Shown piece after piece: positions 37,947 through 49,581 of a stretch of DNA of 64,000 nucleotides (position 1 is its first letter; each line of letters begins with the position of its first letter). Made by a program: the position numbers and the translations under genes. Source of the DNA: Lethocerus indicus (lineage: Eukaryota > Arthropoda > Insecta > Hemiptera > Belostomatidae); assembly GCA_019843655.1 (NCBI GenBank), contig JACDQD010000011.1:15852604-15916603 (forward strand). Reading direction: 5' to 3'. Below the pieces are notes generated by a model, which saw only the letters and a list, made by a program, of their open reading frames with translations, was not told the origin of the DNA and did not search any database.

Positions 37947-39324
37947 TACCGTAGCCTTCGTATGTTTCTGTCTCCTCTCGCTGGTTTGGTCTTTTGCTAA
38001 CTACATTCCCGTACCACCCTAAGGGGGGCGCTAGTTTATCGATGTAAGTGTACCCAACGAACTTTAGTTAAGTACATTCCCGCACCACCCTCAAGGGGCG
38101 CTAGTTTATCGGTGCAAGTGGACCCAACGAACTTTAGTTAAGTACATTCCCGCACCACCCTCAAGGGGCGCTAGTTTATCGGTGCAAGTGTACCCAACGA
38201 ACTTTAGTTAAGTACATTCCCGCACCACCCTCAAGGGGCGCTAGTTTATCGGTGCAAGTGTACCCAACGAACTTTAGTTAAGTACATTCCCGCACCACCC
38301 TCAAGGGGCGCTAGTTTATCGGTGCAAGTGGACCCAACGAACTTTAGTTAAGTACATTCCCGCACCACCCTCAAGGGGCGCTAGTTTATCGGTGCTAGTG
38401 TACCCAACGAACTTTAGTTAAGTACATTCCCGCACCACCCTCAAGGGGCGCTAGTTTATCGGTGCTAGTGTACCCAACGAACTTTAGTTAAGTACATTCC
38501 CGCACCACCCTCAAGGGGCGCTAGTTTATCGGTGCAAGTGTACCCAACGAACTTTAGTTAAGTACATTCCCGCACCACCCTCAAGGGGCGCTAGTTTATC
38601 GGTGCAAGTGTACCCAACGAACTTTAGTTAAGTACATTCCCGCACCACCCTCAAGGGGCGCTAGTTTATCGGTGCAAGTGTACCCAACGAACTTTAGTTA
38701 AGTACATTTCCGCACCACCCTCAGGGGGGCGCTAGTTTATCGGTGCTAGTGTACCCAACGAACTTTAGTTAAGTACATTCCCGCACCACCCTCAAGGGGC
38801 GCTAGTTTATCGGTGCAAGTGGACCCAACGAACTTTAGTTAAGTACATTTCCGCACCATACTCAGGGGGCGCTAGTTTATCGGTGCTAGTGTACCCAACG
38901 AACTTTAGTTAAGTACATTTCCGCACCATACTCAGGGGGCGCTAGTTAATCGGTACAAGTGCACTCAACGAACTTTAGTTAAGTACATTTCCGCACCACA
39001 CTCAGGTGGGTGCTAGTTAATCTATATATAATAATTTTTATTTAAAGAGAAAGCAATGCTTTCATAAATAAATAAAAACTTGTATGATAAAAATATTGTA
39101 AGATAAAAATAAGAAGGTAAGTTATAAAAAAATGTGGTTAACTGTGAAATGTACTTAACTTAAGTACATGTGCAGTGAGGATGACCTAAAAAACAGTGAC
39201 TAACACCTACTGAAGATGCTAAACTGGTCTAGCAAAAGACCAAACCAGCGAGAGGACAGAAACACACGAAATATACGGTATTCCAACACCTCGCAGCCCA
39301 CAAAACAGGTATTCTAAAATAATG
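37947..39324. mobile_element. composite foldback-satellite element, long form
   Basis: A full structural unit. The left inverted-repeat end (37947-37998; TTCTGTCTCCTCTCGCTGG, TTTGGTCTTTTGCTA) is followed by about fourteen 70-bp satellite units (38000-39021). Then come the conserved AT-rich stretch (39013-39053), the palindromic word TTAACTTAAG near 39156, and the right inverted-repeat end (about 39190-39291; GAAGATG, ACTGGTCTAGCAAAAGACC, AAACCAGCGAGAGG). The unit closes with CACAAAACAGGTATTC. A 7-base direct repeat AATAAAG flanks it (37940-37946 and 39325-39331). It has no coding capacity. The right end matches the foldback element at 12.7 kb and the left end of the element at 49.0 kb. Confidence 0.88.
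38000..39021. repeat. 70-bp tandem satellite, array 2 (about 14 units)
   Basis: The anchor GAACTTTAGTTAAGTACATT occurs fourteen times from about 38059, spaced exactly 70 bases through most of the array. Central units are almost identical, differing mainly at CAAGTGG, CAAGTGT or CTAGTGT. The last three or four units on the right carry extra changes (ATTTCCGCACCATACTCAGG, GGTACAAGTGCACTC), as expected if turnover homogenises the middle and leaves the edges to drift. Confidence 0.97.
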
Positions 39325-39331
39325 AATAAAG

Positions 39332-40515
39332 CTCCGCGGCCTTACGGCGTTGACCGAAATGGTGATTCATGATGACAACATAAAATTGATTACTCGTGTC
39401 CAGCAAATTTTGTTGGATTTATTACTGATAACGCAACGGTTCATATTTATTAAGACCTCGACGTAAATTTTGAACGAAAGGACATCCATCCATTCTGAAT
39501 TGAAAGTCATAAAAAACAACACAACAAGCGGGGGAAGTTCGGTATATATATTTTTCCCCGTTAATTTATGGTTTTTAAATATTAAAACCGGGGCGCCGGC
39601 GTTTGGAAACGGTCCATAAGTTATGTCGCAGGGGTGCAAAAAAATGTTTTATATGTAGTGTAGGGCCGCTGCAGACATGCGGTGTTCAAGGCTGGCCCGA
39701 TGCCCGGGGCCGCATTTAAGTTCCTTTCGAGAACGGGACCCGGGATCCTCCTTCTTTTTTGCCATTTTCCCTTCTCTTTCTTTTTTTTCTCCCAATTTGA
39801 TTCTTTAAAAGCCCAAAGTGGAGGATCGGAATTAAAAAGTTTTTTCGGAAGTCCGGGGGGAAAAAGCTGCAATTTCGGCGGTACGAAGAGGGGGGGGTGT
39901 CGCCGAAATTGTAATTTCCTCGAGAGGGCGTCCGTCCCGAGCCACGACAGCCTGCTAATTTAACGGCCCCCGCTTTAGACCCTCCCGGACGCGGTGTCCG
40001 ACTCGAGCGAAATTAAATATTGAGATCATAATCGGGACCGGGGTTATGTTGTGTGGGGGAAGGGGGAGGGGTTTAAAGTCGGGAAACTCGGACAAAATGA
40101 TATTACTTATATCATAACTTCCGAAATTTTCCGCCTCCGACCTCTATTCACCTCCAACATCATTGTGTTTTGCTCGGAATCGTGGAACATCATACTAAAC
40201 AAAGTCGCAAAACCGTCGTTAAAAATGAGCCCACGACGAAGAAATAATTTACTTCAGTCATTGCAGTATTGACAGCAAAACATGTCACCCAGAAGAGTAA
40301 AATTCAGAGATTATGAAACCAAAACAGTCATATAATTACCCACATATTTTCTGTGGCAATGGCAGATCCATAATAGTCACTCTACGGCCAGATAACGTTG
40401 AAGTTAAAAAATTTGCGACCGTTGTCCGTAATATTATATAATTATTTATTTTAAATTCAACTCATGCTGAGGAAAATTTATAATGGACATCAACAATTGG
40501 GGCACACTTGATGCG
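39332..40515. other. unannotated DNA
   Basis: It contains a short hairpin with perfect arms CAATTTCGGCG (39870-39880) and CGCCGAAATTG (39901-39911) around a G-rich loop, and a T-rich stretch at 39755-39795. No gene recognised. Confidence 0.4.
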
Positions 40516-40517
40516 GG

Positions 40518-40742
40518 AGCCACGGCGCTAATGCCTGACCGTCATTACTGTGGGGTGTTGAGGGTTTAGTATCAAGTGCGCCGTAACTGTAATGCGGGAT
40601 CTTGAACAGAAGACTGGTTCACAGTTTCTGAATATAAAATTATTTTCATTCTAAGCCCTCTTGGAGTCATTAAATGATCATATTGAAGGGAAATTGGGTC
40701 GGCTGGCGGGATTCGAACCCGGGATCTTCAGGTTAGCGCCTT
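40518..40742 (-). mobile_element. tRNA-derived SINE-like repeat, copy 7
   Basis: One of the clearest copies. Read on the minus strand it begins GGCGCTAACCTGAAGATCCC and continues with an intact B box GGTTCGAATCC (complement of 40709-40719). It then has the AT-rich body and ends with the hairpin (outer ACGGCGC 40522-40528 with GCGCCGT 40578-40584). The inner stem is weakened by changes (CTGACC against GGGTTTAG). No poly-A or simple tail is seen after the hairpin. Confidence 0.75.
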
Positions 40743-40744
40743 CA

Positions 40745-43700
40745 CACTTTTCCAGCTTTTCATTAAATCTTTTAATATTTAATCGAGACGATGAATGAAG
40801 CCAGGACACAATTATGACTTTATTTTTTTAACTTATTAATTTCAATGTTGTTTCCAAATTTATTTTATAGAAAATACTATACTGCCCTCAATCTCCCTAA
40901 TCCGAACATTTTCCATTGGCTTCAGGCGGGAAACAAAAACGGATTCGGAACCCCTAATCTGTTCTGGACAGAAATTCAAACTTATTTAAACCCACTACCA
41001 CACCCCCCCCGCCACCCCATTTCTATTTGGCTCTCGCCGGGCTAATGAAGTAACAATGAAACTCATCAGAAAATCCTGGTCCTCGGTTTGGGGCCAGGGC
41101 GGCGGTCGAAAGCCCATTTTGATTCCGGGAGGAAGCTTTACATTATCCGCCCTAATAATCTGGTCCCGCTCCGCCATTCTCTTCCTCGGCCCCCTCCGCC
41201 AACCAGAAATTATTTCGGAAGCTTGGGCCGGCGGGAATTGAAACCCGGGACCTCTATAAGTTCTTCCCGGGCGGGAGGAGGAGTCTTCCTCATCCCGCCC
41301 CGGCCGGCGGATTATTAAATCCGAACGGAATTCGGGAAAACCGGCGGCCTCTCCGAATAAGGGTTGCCTTGTTAACAGTAAATTTTTTTTAAAATACGCT
41401 CATGAAGTTTCTTTCCGAGCGACCAAATATACTTGGGGTTCGTTTACTCCCTCTTAAATGGAAACGGGATCGGAAATTTAAAATATGCATATTACCCGAA
41501 CGGTAAAAGATGTTATCTAATAGGTGCAGTTTTTCGGTCGGGGGATTTTGTCCAATAGTGTGTTCCGAACATGAATTTCCGCGTTATTACTAAACAAAAT
41601 TTCCTTTTCAAAATAAGCGTACGATTATTTTAATTATTCGAAATGTTAAAAAATAACTAATAATATGTAAAATACTTCGTGAGCTAAGAGCGGACTGTTG
41701 TTCGACTTTATCACATTTGGGTTTTTTAATAGAATCTAGCTGGAGCGAGAGCCTTTTAATGAATATATGTCGCTTAGAGGGGCGTGAAATATTTAGCGAC
41801 ACGCGACAATCGGACTTCCCCTTTGAAAGGCCTGTTGCCAAGCGACCGAAACCCTTTCCGATGGGGTTATATACCAGTCGGGGGCTATTTTCACCCCCTA
41901 CCCCGAACGGCCGCCCAAAAATGCGTTGTGGGGGCCGGCAGCGGACATAGCCCGCCGGTTATCGGCCGAGTTGGCCCATCCGATAAATAACGCGACGATT
42001 TGGCGCCCTGTCCCGGTTGGAAGGGGGACACTCCAAACTTCCAGAAGCCCCCGCCTCTGTTGTCAGAGGGCACCTTTTTGCCGCTCACAGAGATTTCCAC
42101 TGCTAATGATTACTGTGCGCAGGACAGTAGCTACTGATGCTTGACAGGTCCTGACACATAAAAATTTGGAGTCGACTTCTTCCTCGGGCTATTAGTAAAA
42201 ATATACCTCCTATACTCCTGTCGCTAACAATATTCTTGTGGGAGACAGTTTCTGTGTGGCAGTGATTAGAGTCCGGTACAGTTACCTTCAATTATTTTCT
42301 TAGGACCTTAAATCGCCCGCTGGAATCTCGCTTATTTCATCCTGGGTAGGTTACGAGTATGTTTGAGTTGTCTAATCATGCGAAATGGGCATGTGCACTG
42401 GTGCCCAACTGTCGGTTAGTCGACGGCCCGTGTCGTTACTTGTAATAATAGCTTGATTATTATTATACGGTGTCATTTTATAGGGCTACTCTGAAATATG
42501 GCCACGGCCCCAAAATGGGACGGTCTTTTATAGTGGAGGAGCGGTCCCGCTCACAATTTGAATAGCCCTTCTCACCAGCCGAAGCCACCCCTGACCATAA
42601 CTTATAACTACCATAACTATTAAGGAGGGGCTAGTTCCCGCCCCGGGGCTAAGTCCGTTTTTTCCCCCGCCCGACCTCTTCCCGGGGGCCTGGGGCGGGG
42701 TGCGGCCATCAAAGCGCCCCTCTTCTCTTATCGAGGTGAAAACCCATTGTTGAATGGGTCGCTCCCTCGCAGATAAATAGGGCTCTATCTCTAATGGGCT
42801 CACTTTCAGAGAAAATATCAAAAACACCTCCCCCACAGATTAACCCTTTGAGTGGGCCGGGATAAACCGGCCGATCTTCACTGTCGGCAGGAAGACGATA
42901 AGGAAAATGACCGTTTAGAGCATTTAAAATGTCGTTTGGTATACTCTAAAGAGGGTTTTGGCGTAATATTAACTCGATGTTCCCTAACAATAATACTCCT
43001 AACAAAGTTAAAAACGAGGCTCAAGTTAGCTCAAAACAAAGTCGAAAATATTGAATATTTAAATTAAGAATACATATTAGACATAAATTGCTATGAGGAG
43101 GGTTCAGCGAGGGTTCCATATAGAATATGCTGTTGCGTCTAATCACTCGTTTTGTACTGTAAACTACTATCGCTGTAACAAGGTAGTGCTCATAGTGTGC
43201 TACTGACGATAGAGAGAATCCCAAACCGATTGCTAAGACAAATAGGTAGTTTACATTGAAGGCTGATTGAAGGTATTGTACCTGAAAGGAATTTATTTTG
43301 TTCTTCCAATATTTATTGTCAGCCTTACAACGATCCGTAAAATGAAAGCTCGTACGGGAAAGGGATGAGGGGGCGATTTCGGCCCATATTGGGGCGGAGG
43401 ATATTTATCGCGGGCGAAGAATGTCGGGACCGAAATTTTAGCTGAGCTGCGAGCGGCTTTGGTGAATGGCCGAGTTTGACCGACCCGGCCATTCAATGAT
43501 GATGGCTCTATTCGGTCTCTTCAAAAGGAACGAGCCCTTTCACAAAGAAGATATCAATTAAATCCAGTTTTTTTCGTGCCCGAAAAATTACGTTAATAAA
43601 TAGATCGACAGTTTTACCAATAACAACATGTCATTCCTTTCGAAACATTCAATTTGTTTTTGATGGTGTAACCGTTGGACAAACCGGGACACGCGATCCA

Positions 43701-45110
43701 ATACTTATTTCTCGTCTCTAACACGATACTGTAAGTCCAGAAAAATCATAAAGTCCAGATAAATCATCCCCTTGGAAAAGTTTTAAATTACACGGAAACG
43801 ACCCCTCCAGGTACAGGCTACAGGATAACCCCTGGAGGCTCCGCTGTCCCGCACAACACCTAATTAAATTGACCGCGGGCTCCTTTCTCGTTTTCGTTTA
43901 ATCACGCCCGGTACGTTGTTGTTACGATGGCGGGTCGATTTAGTTTCGATAACGGCAAATAGTTTGCAAATAACATTTAATAGATTCGTCCGGATCTGGG
44001 GCACTTCAAAGATAACAGGAATATACTCAAATCGGTAAATTGTTGTTATTGAGCCCTCTACTCTTTTCTAAGTTGAAATAATTTATAGATCCCTCCTTGG
44101 CACTCGATAGAATTCAGGTAGTTTGCAAAGTGTTGGGGGAAACGCGCGTTGCACTAGCAGCACTAATATAATGTGGGTGGGTTATATAAGTAGTGATTTA
44201 AGTTAAATTCTGAACATAAAATACCGGAAAAGCTAGTGTTTCGAGTGATGTTGATTAAACGTATACACTCTAGTGGCGAATTAAGTTCAATTAGAAATTT
44301 CCACTCAATTGTTTTAAAGCCAGCAATCAAAATGTTGTTATCCTATTGCATTTAGTTTTCGCCTGCGCAGTTGAGTCCAGAAAGTGTTTACTCATATTTC
44401 CCTGTTTGAATTAGACTCGGTACTTAACCGGGTGAGTACCAGGCTTTAATTAACCGCAATAAACCCCCGGTTTGGGGAAGTTGGTTGGGCCGGTCAGAGC
44501 GCCGGCTGGTAGATATGGCGGCCGAACCTCCCTATCGCGCTTCCGTCTTCATTTCCCGACCCCTGCCGCCTCCAGCTGCCCCCGCTAATTCCCAGTATCG
44601 TCCCCAGTAGCGAGGACGGTGTCGCGAGGGCGGCCGGGGCCGGGGGTGCGGTACTCGTTAGTCTTTAATCAACCGCCCCCTCCCCCACTGCTCGGCCGCT
44701 ACCCCTTTTAAATCGACCCTAGAAAGCCCGGTCGCCCAGTCGGGGAAGTTAAGCTATGTCGTTTATAATTCAGAGGTCCGACTCTTAGAGTAGACTTCCG
44801 TATGGCGCGGCTACCGGTAACTAAAAATAATTGGATTTCGGTTTTCCCCCCGCGTCGCTAACAGAGGTGAGCTTTCGTGTATTTCGTTAATATTTCGTCG
44901 CGTACATATCTTGTCAAATCAAGATTTTGCTGTACGGTGCTATGATATTGCTGGTGGGACACATTACAGTCGGTATAAAAAAACTAGAATAATAAAACTC
45001 GATATCCTTTTCTACTAGTTGCACATCTAATACCAATAGAATGTTTGTCCTGAGCTAAGAAACATTCAATATTTTATATTTATAATCGCATTTTAATATA
45101 GATAAGTCGT
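40745..45110. other. unannotated DNA with GC-rich blocks
   Basis: GC-rich at 41090-41340, 41870-42070, 42540-42880 and 44500-44740, otherwise AT-leaning. Apart from the tRNA-like stretch at 41205-41265, nothing was recognised. Frames in the GC-rich blocks occur on both strands together. Confidence 0.4.
41205..41265 (-). repeat. tRNA-like B-box remnant
   Basis: On the minus strand this reads AGGTCCCGGGTTTCAATTCC followed by CGCCGGCCCAAGC, a tRNA T-arm-like stretch (B box GGTTTCAATTCC, one base longer than consensus). There is no cloverleaf and no family hairpin. It is probably an old SINE head, possibly of a different family. Confidence 0.35.
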
Positions 45111-45114
45111 AAAG

Positions 45115-45375
45115 TTATTTACGGCTATACCGTACAGGAATATTCCTGGACCACCAGAAGGGACCCCGGCGGAAGGGATCAGATAGCCTTACCCCAACGC
45201 CAACTTCCGTTTTCATATTTGACAAGGCGTGTTGTCGGTATGGGGGGCGGACAAGAGATCTCACCCCCGCCGTCCGAGGGTGAGGCCCATGGGCCCCATT
45301 CGGCCGGCATGTTGGGACGGGGATCGAACCACGAGGGGACACAGAACGGTAACCGTTAGCGCGTGGAGTTCACTA
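45115..45375 (-). mobile_element. second tRNA-derived SINE-like element
   Basis: On the minus strand, CACGCGCTAACGGTTACCG is followed after about 20 bases by GTGGTTCGATCCCCG, a strong B box (GGTTCGATCCC) with the spacing and context of a tRNA-derived head. GC-rich sequence containing CCGGCC, GGGCCCATGGGCC and GGGTGAGATCTC follows, then an AT-rich end. It does not carry the hairpin of the main SINE-like family, so it is called a separate family with only one copy here. It could instead be a degenerate tRNA pseudogene. Confidence 0.45.
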
Positions 45376-45379
45376 TTAA

Positions 45380-48300
45380 ATATTTAGCCGCTTCCGGCCC
45401 GGAGTTCCTTCCACCCGCCACCGGCCAATAGGCGAGATGTTTCCTCATCCCGGCATCTTATTCCCCGGATGTATACCCAGAACGGAAACTGTGGCTTCCG
45501 CCTGTTTCTCTCGGTTTAACATTCAGGATGGAAATGTCTTATATAAAATAGTTGAAATATATTTCATATAGAATGTATAAGCTGTTCATTCGGAACTGTC
45601 ATCTCTTTGAGATAGTACAGTAATCATTAATGTTTACTTATAATTTCATTTAAAAAATATAATTAATCTAACTTTCATAGGCATTTAGCTTACTGTAATA
45701 AAGAAATTATATATTATAAATTTTTATTATTGAAATATTTAGTAAATTTAAGGAAAAATCGTATACTTCAAATAATCGGGTTAAAAATTCAATACAGACA
45801 CAATAGAGGCGTTTCTCCTGTGCCGATTATGTGGAGAGGATTGCCAGAAGTGCTGTCGATAATTCACCTATACCAATAATGTTTTATTGAGAACGGTTTG
45901 AGCTAATAAAGTGACTAAGCGATTGCTGGGCGTTGAAAGGGTGGCGGGGATGATTTCGTTAATGAGACTCGTTCTTCAACTGGCGCCAGCTGTCATTACA
46001 CGGACGCCCCCCGTCGCCCCCTCCGATCAACCACGTCAACTTCACAATATCCTCACTCCTCACTCTCTCAAACACCCCCTCTCAAAACCCCGTGGATCTC
46101 GCTCCTCCTAAAGCGATCCGGGAGGATTCCAACCGTCTGTATCTACCCACTACAGGCACATTACCGGGGCGCTACAGAAAAATCGATTTTTCTAAGCCCG
46201 CATTTCAGAGACTTGAAAAGGTAAAATATTCTTGATAAATACCCGTACGCTTTGAGGTTTAAATATTCAATAAAGTATTCAAGGGAGATCGAACAATTCG
46301 ACCAGTATCAGAAAAATATAAAATTCGAAATACTAAAATTCAGTATGTTAACTAGTTTAGTACATATCTGAGTTGAGAAAATACTCATTATTAGTCCAAT
46401 AATCGTTTATTCCGAATTATTCGGCCGATAATTTTTAGGAACGTCAATAGTTTCTGGGGGCAAATCAGACCCACAGGCGATTTGGCCTCTCGTGACAAAC
46501 CAATTTCCAACGATGACCGACGGCACCTCAATCTGGGCATCAATAGGACCTCCGTTCGGTCTCCATTAGGTTAACGAGGGCATAATGGTTCCCAGATCGA
46601 TATTCGACAGCAGAAATCGTATAATATTCCTGGAAATAAATGTGCAGTGAAACGTAGGACTGGAATCAGATAACTTTAAAAACCAAATTTCTTTCGATTA
46701 AGATGGATAACAAAGCATCCCTAATACCGTATTACTGATATTTATCGAGTAAATGGATAAATTACATATTGGCCATAACGTATGATACAATTAATATTAT
46801 TTATTATGTTTAAGTTTGTGATATCAAATTTATTATTATGTATGTCCCTGCAGAGAATGGCAGTTGATTGGGATCAACGTCAAAAGCGAGTTGGGATAGA
46901 TCCCGACGATCTAACGATCTTACGTAGTAACGATTTAATATTGACACTAAAATTTACCTTCATCGCAAAACACAATCAAGACGCGGGCCTCCGATTCGTG
47001 GATGTCATTAAACTGGAGTGACAATTAGAACTGGAGCTATAGAACTGTGAAATTGAACGTGTTTGTTCGGCGCATACCGTCGAAAGTGTAATGGAACATT
47101 TGGAGCACGCGAAACATAAATATACCAGACCAACGTCTCGTACTAATCTATTAATCTCGTATAAAGTTTTCCCCGTAGACTCTGGAATCAGCCACATACC
47201 CAACATATATTGAATTTCATCAATTCTGTTTAATTTTACTACCAACGCCCGCATAGCACGAGGTTGCGTAAGACACCGGCCTCCCTTGAGGTATTGGTCA
47301 TAAATTGACTTGATTGCTTGATGGACTGATGAGTCCAAATTTTCAAAATATATGAAATATAACAAATTTAGTGGATGAAAATTTCCTAGATGACTGAATT
47401 CCTTCCATATATTCCAACCTATCGAGTTAATATATATAATATATAAATTAATTGTTCGAAAAATGATTTCTGGCGTGTGTATAGTACTTCAGTGATAGAG
47501 GGTTCAATTCGTGCTGGCGATGACAGCACTTACCTCGCGATGGTCCCAATATACTCTCTCGATTAATCGTTAATTTAAGGCATCGAACAGGAAATTAATT
47601 TGATATTAAAATGTGTCAGGCGGCATATTGCTAGGCCGTTGGGAGGGCCCGGCCTATTACGCCTTTGTAAACTTGTTGGCTCAACTTGTAAGCCGGCACC
47701 TTGTGTGGGCGGGGACGGCCCTAAGCCCTGAAAGCTTGGACACGTAATCCACTTAAATAGTTAATCCTCTTAGCGATATCGGTGACTTGTTATCAACTGG
47801 AAGCATCTGCGCATATATTCGGGGCCGTCCTCCCTTACAGATTTGTCAAATGTACCGAACCTATTTCCAATGGGGGACTGTATTCAAAAGTGAATGAAAT
47901 TATACGCGAATACTGTTCATTTCAGAACCGAAATCAGATCGATGGACAGCGTTACGGGATTTGAATAGATTACATTTTACGAATTTCTTGAGCTAATTGA
48001 AATATTATCTCGACATTTTTGACGAAAACTTATTGAAATTATTGAAAAATGTATCCCCTTGAAAAATTTCATCCGGGAACAATTTAACGTTCACAAATTA
48101 ACCTCATATGGCACATTTGGAAATATTTTTGGTATAATTCCGTACCGACCTACATATTATATAAAGTATGTTGTATTAGTAATTGATTACCATCATGAAA
48201 ATACAGAGATTTAAGAGTTAAGTATATAAATAGAAAATATATGTATCCTTTAGAAGATGAGTTTATTTCAGTGCACTTTCCAATTCATATTTCACCTAGT

Positions 48301-49040
48301 AATGAAAATAGTATATGGGAACAGGTTAACTTGGATACCTCCAGGAGTTTAAAGGCAGGGAGCTCCTTTGGCCACAAAATTTCTGAGAGTCGAATTTAGT
48401 TCCATGCTGAATAACTGGTCTGCGCTGGAGTTGCTCCGACTGTCTAGAAAAGGGAAATTAAGCCGTAAAAAGAAACATCGAAAAAGCTTTTAGGCGTTAA
48501 GTCCTCTATGAGGCCGCCCACCCCAGCCAAGATATAAAAATGAGATTAGTCCCCGCCCCCGTCCTACGTATGAATTGAATTCGCTTAAATTAATACTTGC
48601 GGCCGCCCTTTCAATCGCGGCTCAATCGAATTTCCCCGCTTTCCCGGTTTTCAGTAAAGCGTAATTGAAATAAAACTTTATCCCCTACTCACGATTTAAG
48701 CATTTCAATTCATTTAACGGTCCCTTTGACAATTTGATTATTTCTGCGGGACCCTGTGTAAACCAGTTAAATTACAAACGGAACGCCGACGGAAAGAAAT
48801 TTGGTGAAATCTGTCCGCCGTTTCTCCGAAAAAGCAGGCGGGGACTGAAGATGACAAGGGTGATTACAATACAAAGTTATGCTGCTCTGGGGGGATCTCC
48901 CATTAAGACATTCACTCACTTCACAATATATTCAATGTAGATTCATATTTTTACTATTATTAGTAGTTACTAGTATTAGTAGTAGGTACTATTGTACCGC
49001 CCTTTTTTATTGTAATATAAATAGTTTAATTATATTCAAA
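45380..49040. other. unannotated DNA
   Basis: AT-rich at 45540-45780 and 46180-47000. A stretch near 46835-46858 resembles a splice acceptor (TATGTCCCTGCAG) before a 55-codon open frame ending at 47021, and a 129-codon minus frame covers 46976-47365. Neither has a recognised domain. A weak tRNA-like word AGGGTTCAATTCG lies near 47510. Confidence 0.35.
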
Positions 49041-49043
49041 TAG

Positions 49044-49580
49044 TTTAGAATACCTGTTTTGTGGTCTGCGAGAGGTTGGAATAGGATAGATTCCGTGTTT
49101 ATCTGTCTCCTCTCGCTGGTCCGGTCTTTTGCTAGACCTGCTCTTAGGCTGCTCACCATCTTCAGTAGCGGTGTTAGTCACTTTGGCACTTTGGTCGTTT
49201 TTGGGTATCCTCACTGTACTGCCACTGTCGCTTGTACTGTCAGTTACTACTTTAGTTATGCACTTTAATTAAGTACATTTCCGCACTACACTCAGGGGGG
49301 CGCTAGCTTACCGGTTCAAGTGCACCCAACGAACATTAGTTAAGTACATTTCCGCACCACCCTCAGGGGGGCGCTAGTTTACCGGTTCAAGTGCACCCAA
49401 CGAACATTAGTTAAGTACATTTCCGCACTACACTCAGGGGGGCGCTAGTTTACCGGTTCAAGTGCACCCAACGAACATTAGTTAAGTACATTTCCGCACC
49501 ACACTCAGGGGGGCGCTAGTTAATCTCTATCTGATATTTTTATTTAAAGAGAAATTGTACTTAACTGAAGTACAAGTGCT
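49044..49580. mobile_element. composite foldback-satellite element, short form
   Basis: The left end is AATACCTGTTTTGTGGTCTG then CGAGAGGTTGGAATA, the exact counterpart (complement) of the right terminus of the two other elements. The inverted-repeat arm follows (CTGTCTCCTCTCGCTGG, GGTCTTTTGCTAGACC, CACCATCTTCAGTAGCGG), then a loop-like segment (GGTATCCTCACTGTACTG). Next come about three and a half satellite units (49262-49522), the conserved AT-rich stretch and GTACTTAACTGAAGTACAAG. The right inverted arm is missing, so this copy is truncated after about 49580 and has no visible target-site duplication. Confidence 0.85.
49262..49522. repeat. 71-bp tandem satellite, array 3 (about 3.6 units)
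   Basis: Units carry GAACATTAGTTAAGTACATT and TTACCGGTTCAAGTGCACCC, a variant distinct from arrays 1 and 2 (GAACTTTAG, TTATCGGTGCAAG). The units resemble each other more than the other arrays, so they amplified locally. Confidence 0.95.
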
Positions 49581-49581
49581 C

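Noticed and set aside
38000..39021. CENP-B box in the 70-bp satellite (TTCGTTGG on the minus strand)
   Set aside because: Only the first half of the 17-base box matches; the CGGG half is absent. Arrays of about 1 kb inside a transposon are not evidence of a centromere.
37947..39324. CRISPR array (regular 70-bp repeats)
   Set aside because: There are no unique spacers; the whole 70-base unit is repeated, there are no cas genes, and the DNA is eukaryotic.
46835..47365. Possible exon: acceptor-like TATGTCCCTGCAG, 55 codons to a stop at 47021, and an opposed 129-codon minus frame
   Set aside because: No known domain, no matching donor site or neighbouring exon, and frames of this length occur by chance elsewhere in the window. 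RNA-seq would decide.
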